A stretch of 8,947 bases of DNA, taken from NCBI GenBank assembly GCA_036500065.1, contig DASYCT010000227.1, positions 1 to 8,947 on the forward strand, written 5' to 3'. Positions 1-6,378 of this stretch are shown piece by piece. The position numbers and the translations under genes were made by a program. Every line of letters starts with the position of its first letter. Positions within the stretch are counted from its first letter, which is position 1. The notes beneath the pieces were generated by a model. The model saw nothing but the letters and a program-made list of their open reading frames with translations, did not search any database and was not told the origin of the DNA. The stretch comes from JACMLD01 sp036500065 (GTDB taxonomy: Bacteria > Bacteroidota > Bacteroidia > Chitinophagales > Chitinophagaceae).

Positions 1-880
1 CTATCAGCACTTTTGCATCGGCTTCGTCCATCGGCAGGGCAAAACCATAGCGCTCCATGCCGCGTTTGTCGGCCAGCGCTTTGGCAAAGGCCTCTCCTAA
101 CGCGATGCCGGTATCTTCGATGGTATGGTGTTCATCAATATGCAAATCGCCGTTGGTACGGATGGTTAAATCCATTTTGCCGTGGCGGGCTATCTGTTCC
201 AGCATGTGATCAAAGAAACCCAGGCCGGTGATAATCGCCGCCTTGCCTCTTCCATCGATATTGAGCTCTATCTTGATTTGTGTTTCGCTGGTGTTTCGCT
301 CATGTAAAACCTGCCGTAATCCAAGCCGGAGGTATTCATAGATAGCGCTCCAGCGGGTGGTTTCCAGTGCAATGACCGATTCCAGTTCGGCTACCTGGTC
401 GCTTATCTCGCCCGAGCCGAGTTGTGAATCGTTGTTCAGCCAGATGCCTTTGCAACCCAGGTTCTTGGCGAGTTGAATATCGGTGATCCGGTCACCGATG
501 ACATAGGAATTCTCTATATCATACTGCTCGTTGTTGAGGTATTGGGTGAGCATGCCAATGCCCGGTTTACGGGTAGGCGCGTTATCGGCCGGGAAGCTGC
601 GGTCGATGTGGACAGCGCTGAAATGAATGCCTTCGTTCTGCAGGCTTTTCATCACGAAATCGTGCAGCGGCCAGAAGGTATTTTCCGGGAAGGCGGGAGT
701 GCCAAGACCGTCCTGGTTGGTGACCATCACCAGTTCATAATCAAACTCACGGGCGATACGTCCCATGAATTCAAACATGTGGGGGTAAAACGTCAGCTTA
801 TCGAAAGAATCCAGTTGATAAGTAGGAGGCGCTTCATTGATCAATGTGCCGTCGCGGTCGATAAATAGTATTCGTTTCAT
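1..880 (-). CDS. hisB: Bifunctional histidinol-phosphatase / imidazoleglycerol-phosphate dehydratase, 3' end cut off
   Basis: Cytoplasmic fusion enzyme. The dehydratase half converts imidazole glycerol phosphate to imidazole acetol phosphate, and the phosphatase half releases histidinol from histidinol phosphate. My translation from the ATG at 880 gives 293 residues before the window ends, against roughly 355-380 for the family. The N-terminal HAD domain shows D8-R-D10-G-T, the VTNQDGLGT stretch near residues 52-61, RKP at 104-106 and IGDRxTD at 128-134. The dehydratase domain starts near residue 195 and carries FFDHMLEQIARHG and HIDEHHTIEDTG (247-258), which holds metal-binding His and acidic residues. 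The start lies 5 bases after the cytochrome c stop, so translation is probably coupled. Odd point: all four zinc ligands of the E. coli phosphatase loop are replaced, as D93, S95, A101 and T103. The reading frame is intact throughout; the missing C-terminus is purely a window effect. Confidence 0.97.
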   Translation of the reverse strand, partial: MKRILFIDRDGTLINEAPPTYQLDSFDKLTFYPHMFEFMGRIAREFDYELVMVTNQDGLGTPAFPENTFWPLHDFVMKSLQNEGIHFSAVHIDRSFPADNAPTRKPGIGMLTQYLNNEQYDIENSYVIGDRITDIQLAKNLGCKGIWLNNDSQLGSGEISDQVAELESVIALETTRWSAIYEYLRLGLRQVLHERNTSETQIKIELNIDGRGKAAIITGLGFFDHMLEQIARHGKMDLTIRTNGDLHIDEHHTIEDTGIALGEAFAKALADKRGMERYGFALPMDEADAKVLI

Positions 881-885
881 CCGGT

Positions 886-1368
886 TTATGGTTTCTTTTG
901 GGGAGCGGCCTTTTTTACCGGGGCTGCTGCTGTCTTAGCTGCCGGTTGGTTCAGTCTTGTACGGGTAGCGGCCACGTCCGCCAGGGTCACCATGGTAGCG
1001 CTGTTGCCAAAGCTGCTGCGCACGTAGGTCAAGACATCCGCTATCTGTTGGTTGGTCAGTGAGCCCTCCTGCGCCGGCATCGGGTTACTGAAGGTGTCGC
1101 CATCAATATTGATTTCACCGCCTTTGAGTCCTTTCAGGACGATCTTTGCCAGTGCTTTTTTATCACCGAGCACCCACTTGGTTTTAATGAGCGGGGGATT
1201 CATGTTCTGTACGCCGCCTGCATCGGCCTGGTGACAAGCGAGACAGGTGGCGAGGTAGACTTTCTTACCTCTTTCTATCGCCGCTGCTTTCGTACCAGTC
1301 TGCTGCGGGGTCACAAACGAAAATAGAATAAACAGGCAAACCATTGCCGGGAGAACGGTTCTCTTCAT
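886..1368 (-). CDS. Small exported mono-heme c-type cytochrome
   Basis: Predicted periplasmic electron carrier of 160 residues. Residues 1-22 form a signal peptide: positively charged start, then a hydrophobic stretch ending near FSFVTPQQ. One heme c attachment site, CLACH, lies at 42-46, with H46 as proximal ligand. M97 in SNPMPAQ is the likely distal ligand, followed by the usual C-terminal helix LTNQQIADVLTYVRSSFG. This matches class I cytochrome c. The tail from about residue 140 is rich in Lys, Ala and Pro and has no recognisable domain or membrane anchor. The gene follows a PQQ-type sugar dehydrogenase by 53 bases and precedes hisB by 5. The natural inference is that it accepts electrons from that dehydrogenase. 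It has no known role in histidine synthesis. The partner assignment rests on gene order only; the cytochrome call itself is firm. Confidence 0.93.
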   Translation of the reverse strand: MKRTVLPAMVCLFILFSFVTPQQTGTKAAAIERGKKVYLATCLACHQADAGGVQNMNPPLIKTKWVLGDKKALAKIVLKGLKGGEINIDGDTFSNPMPAQEGSLTNQQIADVLTYVRSSFGNSATMVTLADVAATRTRLNQPAAKTAAAPVKKAAPQKKP

Positions 1369-1421
1369 ATATGTCAGTTGATTTTAGGCCAGGTATTATA
1401 AAGCTGTATTAATTAAACAGG

Positions 1422-2723
1422 TTATTTGACTGTATAGCTGATTTTCCAAATGGTGCCATTATTATCGTCGGACACGTACAATGATCCGTCGGGGCCCTGT
1501 GCCAGTCCGCAGGGGCGATATTTTGCCCTGTCGCCTGCCGCCAGTGAGCCGCCTACAAAACCGTCGGCAAATACTTCCCATTTGCCCGAAGGCAGGCCGT
1601 TTTTAAACGGAACGAACACCACAAAATAACCAGCCTGTGGTTCGGGTGCACGGTTCCACGAGCCATGAAATGCGATAAAAGCGCCATTCCGGTATTTCTC
1701 CGGGAACTGGCTGCCGGTATAAAACAAAAGGCCGTTGGGCGCCAGGTGGCCCGGAAACTGTACCAGTGAATGCACCTTGCTTTCGCAGGGGCCCGTCTTT
1801 GAACGGTCGCCGCCATATTCCGGGTTGAGCAGTTTTTCTTTCTTGTCATTGTCGTAATAACAGTAAGGCCAGCCACAGTCTGCGCCCTTATTGATACGGA
1901 ACAATTCTTCGGCGGGGTTTTCAGCGCCTGCTTTCTGATCAAACAGGTTGGGATAGTTCTGGAACAACTGGTCGCGGCCATGCTGCATGACATAGAGGGC
2001 GTTTACTTCGGTATTCCAATCGAGCCCTACCACATTGCGCAGACCGGTAGCATAATGCACCGCATCGGCGTAGGACTGGTTTTCCTTGTCGGCTTTAAAC
2101 TGCCAGATACCGCCGGCTATGGGTAATAAGGGACAGGGATCCTGTCCTGGTACACCTTTCTCACGATCTTTGCCTTCCGGCTGGCAATCGTTGGACGGCG
2201 CGCCGATATTCACATAGATATTCCCGTTGTTATCCAGCACAATTGATTTTGAATTGTGCTCTCCCTTGTCTATAAGACCGGTAACGATCCGTTGTTTGGA
2301 AGCGGTGTCCACCGTCCCGGTTTTTTCATCTATTTTATAGCGAAATACTTCGGAATTGGAGGAAGCGTAGAGATAACCGTTTTTGATGGTAATACCGGTA
2401 CCGCCGTAATTGCCAAAGCCGGTGATCACATCCGCCCTTCCATCGCCATTGGAATCATGCAGGCGGTAAATGCCCTTCCCGCCTTTCAGCCGGTTCAATT
2501 TTACAAACAGGTCCCCGTTGGCGGCAACGACAAGATGGCGCGCCTGCCCGAGATTGGAAGTCACGGTAATGGAGGTAAAACCCGTGGGAAGGGTAATCGG
2601 CACATCGGCATTTGCCTGTGAAGGTTTGTCATGGGCTACATGGGTAGTGTCGCCGGCACAGGCAGTAAGCGCTGTCCATGTAAAACAGCCAAAGAAAACA
2701 ACGGAACGTATCATCGGGATCAT
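1422..2723 (-). CDS. Lipoprotein PQQ-dependent sugar dehydrogenase (glucose/sorbosone dehydrogenase family)
   Basis: Predicted envelope-anchored quinoprotein of 433 residues that would oxidise a sugar or related alcohol/aldehyde with PQQ and pass electrons on. A lipoprotein signal peptide ends in the lipobox L19-T-A-C22, so the protein is probably lipid-anchored. The rest fits a six-bladed beta-propeller. An EF-hand-like calcium loop occurs at D90/N92/D94/D98. The GEHNSKSIVLDNNGNIYVNIG block follows, with H156 in the place of the family's catalytic base, then GLRNVVGLDW (227-236) with R229, GWPYCYYD, and FHGSWNR in the C-terminal third. The substrate cannot be told from sequence. An alternative start at codon 4 (2714) is possible and would not affect the lipobox. 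It begins 32 bases after hisC and is followed by a cytochrome c, a plausible electron acceptor. Its place inside a his operon is unusual. No strong promoter of its own was found. Confidence 0.9.
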   Translation of the reverse strand: MIPMIRSVVFFGCFTWTALTACAGDTTHVAHDKPSQANADVPITLPTGFTSITVTSNLGQARHLVVAANGDLFVKLNRLKGGKGIYRLHDSNGDGRADVITGFGNYGGTGITIKNGYLYASSNSEVFRYKIDEKTGTVDTASKQRIVTGLIDKGEHNSKSIVLDNNGNIYVNIGAPSNDCQPEGKDREKGVPGQDPCPLLPIAGGIWQFKADKENQSYADAVHYATGLRNVVGLDWNTEVNALYVMQHGRDQLFQNYPNLFDQKAGAENPAEELFRINKGADCGWPYCYYDNDKKEKLLNPEYGGDRSKTGPCESKVHSLVQFPGHLAPNGLLFYTGSQFPEKYRNGAFIAFHGSWNRAPEPQAGYFVVFVPFKNGLPSGKWEVFADGFVGGSLAAGDRAKYRPCGLAQGPDGSLYVSDDNNGTIWKISYTVK

Positions 2724-2755
2724 ATTAATACTGATTTTTGGAAAACTAAAAATAC

Positions 2756-3811
2756 CTATTTCTGCAGGATCGCCCTGAGATTTTTAATTAAATCGGTGTT
2801 TTCCTTTTCGGTGCCTACGGTTATGCGCAGGCATCCTTCGCAAAGTTCCACCTTGTGGCGGTCACGCACTACGATACCTTTTTCAAGCAGGTAATGATAG
2901 ACCTCTGCAGGATTATCTACTTTGACCAGCAAGAAATTGGAATCGCTCGGATATACCTTGCGGACAATTGGCAAACTGCTAAGTTCTTTTACCAATTCAC
3001 CGCGCATCGCCACGATTAGTTTTATCATTTCATTCACCTGCCCTACTTCATCCAACGCTTTGAGTACAAGCTCCTGTGTAGCCTGGCTGATATTGTAGGG
3101 CGGCTTTACCTTATTATATACTTCTATAATGGATTCCGCAGCAAAAGCCATACCGAGCCGAAGACCGGCCAATCCCCATGCTTTGCTGAGGGTTTGCAGC
3201 ACCACCAGGTTGGGATAGTCCTTCAGTTCCTGTACAAAAGAGCGATGACGCGAAAAATTAATGTATGCTTCATCTATTACCACCAGCCCGGGAAAATTGT
3301 TCAGTACTGTTTCCACATCTTCGCGGTTCAGTGAATTGCCGGTCGGGTTGTTGGGTGAGCAGAGCCAGATAATCTTCGTATGATCGTCCACCAGCGTTTC
3401 CATGTGTACCAGGTCCAACTGGAAATCATCCAGCAGGCGGGCCCGCCGTATTTCCACCTCATTGATGTTGGCGCTTACTTCGTACATGCCGTAGGTGGGC
3501 GGGCAGATAATCACATTGTCCTTACCGGGATTGCAGAAAGCGCGATATAAAATATCGATGCACTCATCGCTGCCGTTGCCCAGGAAAATGTGTTGCGGGG
3601 AGATGCCCTTGATAACGGACAGTTTTTCCTTAATCTTCCATTGTTGAGGATCGGGATAGCGGTTGTACCATTTTGTGAGCGGGGAGCCCAGGCTGTTTTC
3701 GTTGGCATCGAGGAAAACGCTGGCCTCTCCCTTGAATTCATCGCGGGCGGAGGAATAAGGCACCAGTTTTTTGATGTTCTCCCGTAAGAGGTCGTTAATA
3801 TCGACTTTCAT
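2756..3811 (-). CDS. hisC: Histidinol-phosphate aminotransferase
   Basis: Cytoplasmic PLP enzyme that transfers an amino group from glutamate to imidazole acetol phosphate, giving histidinol phosphate, the substrate of the HisB phosphatase domain. The 351 residues match the usual family length. Visible class I/II aminotransferase marks are LDANEN at 34-39, the glycine loop LGNGSDECID near 77-86, the SPNNPTGN segment at 152-159, D180-E-A-Y, and LSKAWGLAGLRLG with K210 as the Schiff-base lysine. The arginine in the C-terminal CLRITVGT segment fits substrate carboxylate binding. The ATG at 3811 lies in an A/T-rich context with no Shine-Dalgarno sequence, as is common in Bacteroidota. It is separated from hisD by a 135-base gap filled with repeats, the largest internal gap in this operon. 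No convincing promoter is visible in that gap. Confidence 0.97.
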   Translation of the reverse strand: MKVDINDLLRENIKKLVPYSSARDEFKGEASVFLDANENSLGSPLTKWYNRYPDPQQWKIKEKLSVIKGISPQHIFLGNGSDECIDILYRAFCNPGKDNVIICPPTYGMYEVSANINEVEIRRARLLDDFQLDLVHMETLVDDHTKIIWLCSPNNPTGNSLNREDVETVLNNFPGLVVIDEAYINFSRHRSFVQELKDYPNLVVLQTLSKAWGLAGLRLGMAFAAESIIEVYNKVKPPYNISQATQELVLKALDEVGQVNEMIKLIVAMRGELVKELSSLPIVRKVYPSDSNFLLVKVDNPAEVYHYLLEKGIVVRDRHKVELCEGCLRITVGTEKENTDLIKNLRAILQK

Positions 3812-3823
3812 AATTTGTTGTTA

Positions 3824-3900
3824 TTACCCACGAAACGTCCCTACGGGACGAGGCGGAGTTGTTGTATATTCAGCTACCCGCCAGTCGTCCCGGTGGGACG
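3824..3900 (-). repeat. Two direct copies of a palindromic REP-like unit
   Basis: On the minus strand the unit reads CGTCCC-N3-GGGACG-N6-GGGTA. Copy A covers 3900-3875 (hairpin 3886-3900, loop ACC) and copy B covers 3850-3825 (hairpin 3836-3850, loop GTA). The copies start exactly 50 bases apart and share orientation, because GGGTA follows the palindrome on the same side. Both are followed by an ACAACAA-type stretch. Each hairpin has a 6-bp perfect stem. The pair occupies the hisD-hisC gap. It resembles dispersed REP-type elements; that it recurs elsewhere in the genome is inference. Neither hairpin is followed by a T-run, so a simple terminator is unlikely. Confidence 0.75.
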
Positions 3901-3921
3901 GGAAGCGGCAGGTCTCTATAT

Positions 3922-3970
3922 TCGTCATTTTCATATTTCCAGATTCTCACATTTTCACATTTCCCACATT
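3922..3970 (-). repeat. Degenerate 8-base tandem repeat crossing the hisD stop codon
   Basis: On the minus strand the hexamer AATGTG or a variant recurs at 3970, 3961, 3953, 3945 (AATCTG), 3937 (AATATG) and 3929 (AATGAC), with spacings of 9, 8, 8, 8 and 8 bases. The repeat decays away from hisD. The first three copies lie in the coding region and encode the last HisD residues, N-V-G-N-V-K-M, ending in the TGA at 3949-3947. It may be a slippage-generated repeat that moved the stop codon. Confidence 0.6.
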
Positions 3971-5236
3971 CCTTATCCTCACTGCATTTGCATGCGCTTC
4001 CAGCCCTTCTTCCATCGCCATGATCTCTACCGTAGCGCTTATATGCTTTAATCCTTCCGGGGTCAATTGCTGGTAAGTAATCTTTTTTACAAAGCTGTCC
4101 ACGCTTACGCCGCTGTACGCTTTGGCATGGCCGTTGGTGGGCAGGGTATGGTTGGTGCCGCTGGCATAATCGCCCACGCTTTCGGGGGAATAATTGCCGA
4201 GGAATACGGAGCCGGCGTTGATGATCCGTTCTGCAAAGGCCGCCGCATTGGCACAGCTCACTATCAGGTGTTCCGCCGCGTATTCATTCAACAGGTCGAT
4301 GGCTTCTTCTGCGGTTGACAGAACGACCAGTTTGCTGTTTTCCAATGCCTTTGCGGCGATGGCTTTGCGGGGCAGCCTGTCGAGTTGTGTGGTAATTTCT
4401 TTTTGTAAGGCGTTCATGTCAAACCCGGGGCTGCCTACGAACAATACCTGGCTGTCGGCCCCGTGTTCTGCCTGGGAAAGCAGGTCGGCGGCCACAAAAG
4501 CAGGCACGGCCGTTTCATCGGCATAAACGGCGACTTCACTGGGGCCGGCGGGCATATCGATCGCTATCCCGTCTTTTTGCACCAGTTGCTTGGCGCAGGT
4601 CACGTATTGATTGCCGGGGCCGAATATCTTGTAGACGCGGGGGATGCTGCCGGTGCCATAGGCCATGGCGGCAATGGCCTGAACGCCGCCGGCTTTAAAT
4701 ATCTTCGTTACGCCGACGGTTTGCGCGGCAAATAAAATAGCAGGATGCAGTTTACCGTCTTTGCCCGGGGGAGAGCAAAGGATGATTTCCTTGCAACCGG
4801 CCAGTTTAGCCGGGATGCCGAGCATCAGCAGGGTGGAAAAAAGCGGGGCGCTGCCGCCGGGAATGTATAAGCCTACTTTTTCGATCCCTACGGATTTGCG
4901 CCAGCAACGCACACCGGGCATGGTTTCGATGATCTCCACCGGCGTCAACTGCTTTGCATGAAAGGCTTCTATATTGGCGGCAGCCTGGCGGATGGCCTGT
5001 TTTAATGCTTCCGATAATTGCGAGCCGGCTTCTTTGAGTTCTTCTGCGTCAACGGCCAATTCATTGATCGCTACGCCGTCAAATTGCTGCGTGTACTGTT
5101 TTACCGCCGCATCGCCCTGCTGCCGGACCGTTTGCATGATGGACGCTACGTTCTGTTCCAATGCAGCGGCATCCAGTACGGGTCTCTTTATAATATCACG
5201 CCATTCTTTCCTGCCGGGATTTTGATACACTTTCAT
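3947..5236 (-). CDS. hisD: Histidinol dehydrogenase
   Basis: Zinc- and NAD-dependent cytoplasmic enzyme carrying out the last two oxidations, histidinol to histidinal to histidine. The 429 residues match the family. All catalytic positions known from E. coli HisD can be placed: zinc ligands Q255, H258 (SQAEHGAD), D356 (VGDYASG) and H415 (EAHANAVRIR), and catalytic E322-H323 in YAAEHLIV. The NAD-site segment VGLYIPGGSAPLFST (121-135) and FGPGNQYV (205-212) are intact. The ATG at 5236 lies 10 bases after the hisG stop, so the two are co-transcribed. The last seven residues, after the conserved VRIR, are encoded by a tandem repeat and are probably dispensable. Confidence 0.98.
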   Translation of the reverse strand: MKVYQNPGRKEWRDIIKRPVLDAAALEQNVASIMQTVRQQGDAAVKQYTQQFDGVAINELAVDAEELKEAGSQLSEALKQAIRQAAANIEAFHAKQLTPVEIIETMPGVRCWRKSVGIEKVGLYIPGGSAPLFSTLLMLGIPAKLAGCKEIILCSPPGKDGKLHPAILFAAQTVGVTKIFKAGGVQAIAAMAYGTGSIPRVYKIFGPGNQYVTCAKQLVQKDGIAIDMPAGPSEVAVYADETAVPAFVAADLLSQAEHGADSQVLFVGSPGFDMNALQKEITTQLDRLPRKAIAAKALENSKLVVLSTAEEAIDLLNEYAAEHLIVSCANAAAFAERIINAGSVFLGNYSPESVGDYASGTNHTLPTNGHAKAYSGVSVDSFVKKITYQQLTPEGLKHISATVEIMAMEEGLEAHANAVRIRNVGNVKM

Positions 5237-5246
5237 ACTGCAAATT

Positions 5247-6110
5247 TTACATGACCATTTTTTCTATCGGCACCACCAGTATGCCCTGTGCGCCGGCTGC
5301 TTTGAGCTGCTCTATCCTGTCCCAGAACTCATCTTCGTTCAACACGCTGTGCACGCTGCTCCATCCGCTTTCGGCCAGCGGCAGCACGGTAGGGCTTTTC
5401 ATACCGGGCAGCAGGGAAATGATTTCTTTCAGCTTGTCGTTGGGCGCATTCAGCAGCACGTACTTGTTGCGTTTGGCTTTTTTTACCGAACGGATGCGGA
5501 ACAGGAGCTTATCCAGCAATTGAAGGGGGCCTTCACCCAGGTTATTGTTCTTTATCAGTACGGCCTGTGATTGCAGGATCGTTTCTACTTCCTTGAGCCC
5601 GTTCATAAACAGGGTCGAGCCACTGCTGACGAGGTCGGCCACCACGTCGGCCAGCCCGATACCCGGCGCAATTTCCACCGAGCCGCTGATCTCGTGTATA
5701 TCGGCCGTGACATTGTGTTGCTTCAGGTAGCTGTTGACAAGAAAAGGATAGCTGGTAGCGATGCGCTTGTTTTTCAGCGAAGCGATCCCTTCATAGGGCT
5801 GGCTGCGGGGTACGGCGATGGACAGCCGGCATTTGCCAAAACCGAGTTCTTCGACAATACCCGCTTTTTTGTTTTTTTCCAGCAGCACGTTTTCGCCCAC
5901 AATGCCCACTTCGGCCACGCCGTCCTCTACGTATTGAGGAATATCGTCGTCGCGGAAAAAGAATACTTCCAGCGGGAAACTATCGCTTTCCGTGCGCAGG
6001 CGGTCTTTTACATTGCGCAGGTCGATGCCGCATTCGCCGAGCAGCTTCACCGACTCCTCGTAAAGCCGGCCTGATTTCTGAACGGCTATTCTCAATCTTT
6101 TCTGTTCCAT
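5247..6110 (-). CDS. hisG: ATP phosphoribosyltransferase, long form
   Basis: Catalyses the first, committed step of histidine synthesis: ATP plus PRPP give phosphoribosyl-ATP. The 287 residues indicate the long, self-sufficient form: a bilobed catalytic domain to about residue 210, then a C-terminal ACT-like domain that in the family binds histidine for feedback inhibition. Visible marks are the N-terminal RIAVQKSGRL, EVGIVGENVL at 67-76 and the PRPP-binding loop D159-LVSSGST-166 within PGIGLADVVADLV. The C-terminal domain ends in ILVVPIEKMV. A HisZ partner is therefore not expected. The ATG at 6110 has an A/T-rich upstream region without a Shine-Dalgarno sequence. It lies 31 bases beyond the attenuator's T-run, so it is the first gene controlled by attenuation. 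With feedback inhibition, the pathway would sense histidine at both RNA and enzyme level. Confidence 0.97.
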   Translation of the reverse strand: MEQKRLRIAVQKSGRLYEESVKLLGECGIDLRNVKDRLRTESDSFPLEVFFFRDDDIPQYVEDGVAEVGIVGENVLLEKNKKAGIVEELGFGKCRLSIAVPRSQPYEGIASLKNKRIATSYPFLVNSYLKQHNVTADIHEISGSVEIAPGIGLADVVADLVSSGSTLFMNGLKEVETILQSQAVLIKNNNLGEGPLQLLDKLLFRIRSVKKAKRNKYVLLNAPNDKLKEIISLLPGMKSPTVLPLAESGWSSVHSVLNEDEFWDRIEQLKAAGAQGILVVPIEKMVM

Positions 6111-6141
6111 TGTCAGCTATATTTTAATAATACCGGGAAAT

Positions 6142-6170
6142 AAAAAAGGGCTTACGTTTAAGTAAGCCCT
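6142..6170 (-). terminator. Attenuator terminator upstream of hisG
   Basis: On the minus strand, AGGGCTTAC (6170-6162) pairs perfectly with GTAAGCCCT (6155-6147) across the six-base loop TTAAAC. A run of six T (6147-6142) follows. This is a textbook intrinsic terminator, and it sits between the leader peptide stop (6206) and the hisG start (6110), where it would cut off the whole operon. It is not followed by a T-run on the plus strand, so it should act in the his direction only. Confidence 0.93.
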
Positions 6171-6238
6171 CACATGTTTTATTCAGAACACAAAACACCA
6201 CCGGCCTACCTGTTGGGTAAGTTTGTATGATGATGGTG
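6160..6238 (-). promoter_or_regulatory. Alternative leader and antiterminator hairpins of the his attenuator
   Basis: Two mutually exclusive folds can be drawn on the minus-strand RNA. Leader fold: CACCAUC (6238-6232, the His codons) pairs with GGUGGUG (6202-6196), enclosing CUUACC (6221-6216) paired with GGUAGG (6210-6205) over a CAACA loop. Antiterminator fold: AGGUAGGCC (6211-6203, including the leader stop codon) pairs with GGCUUACUU (6168-6160), nine pairs with two G-U. The second fold uses the terminator's 5' arm, so it blocks termination. A ribosome stalled on codons 8-11 covers the 5' strands of the leader fold and frees AGGUAGGCC. The folds were found by eye; no energies were computed. 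Confidence 0.82.
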
Positions 6239-6259
6239 GATATGTGTAAACCGTTTCAT
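6206..6259 (-). CDS. hisL: His-rich leader peptide of the his operon
   Basis: A 17-residue ORF, MKRFTHIHHHHTNLPNR, ending in TAG. Five of its residues are histidine (codons 6 and 8-11, one CAC and four CAT), far above chance for a peptide this short. It lies directly upstream of an intrinsic terminator and hisG. By analogy with enterobacterial hisL, its translation rate would report charged His-tRNA rather than make a functional peptide. It shares no obvious sequence with the E. coli leader beyond the His run, so the gene symbol marks a functional analogue. The ATG at 6259 has no Shine-Dalgarno sequence and lies only 10 bases downstream of the predicted -7 element, so the transcript may be nearly leaderless. 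The stop codon lies inside the antiterminator strand, so a ribosome that finishes the peptide would mask it. Confidence 0.9.
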   Translation of the reverse strand: MKRFTHIHHHHTNLPNR

Positions 6260-6269
6260 AATTGTGGCG

Positions 6270-6300
6270 CAAAAATAATGGCAAATCCGTTCGCATCAAA
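6270..6300 (-). promoter_or_regulatory. Bacteroidota-type promoter of the his operon
   Basis: On the minus strand, TTTG (6300-6297) is followed after exactly 19 bases by TATTTTTG (6277-6270), matching the Bacteroidota housekeeping pattern TTTG-N19-TAnnTTTG at every fixed position. Transcription would start a few bases downstream, around 6263-6267, just before the leader peptide ATG at 6259. The start-site position is estimated from the known element-to-start spacing and is not directly visible. Confidence 0.75.
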
Positions 6301-6378
6301 AAAAACTTTCCTCACCGTTTGTAAAATTACCCGGCAGGCAAGGGTACGAATTTGTTAACTTACCCTTTTAATCACTAT

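Noticed and set aside
473..868. A plus-strand open frame of 131 codons
   Set aside because: It is antisense to the HAD domain of hisB, whose motifs are clear; no domain features are visible in the plus-strand product.
1553..1993. A minus-strand open frame of 146 codons inside the PQQ dehydrogenase
   Set aside because: It is a different frame of the same strand as the real gene, with a composition typical of a shadow frame.
2724..2765. Possible internal promoter before the PQQ dehydrogenase (TATTTTTA on the minus strand)
   Set aside because: It misses the final G of TAnnTTTG and has no TTG-type -33 element at the right distance.
3836..3900. Hairpins in the hisD-hisC gap acting as rho-independent terminators
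   Set aside because: No T-run follows either hairpin on either strand, and terminating there would cut off hisC and hisB.
6318..6354. Possible promoter for the GH16 gene using TTTG at 6318-6321 and AATTTG at 6349-6354
   Set aside because: The second element lacks the TA at the required position and the spacing is too long.
6352..6378. TTG start giving a nine-residue longer GH16 protein
   Set aside because: The extension adds polar residues before a standard signal peptide; the ATG at 6379 gives a normal signal sequence.
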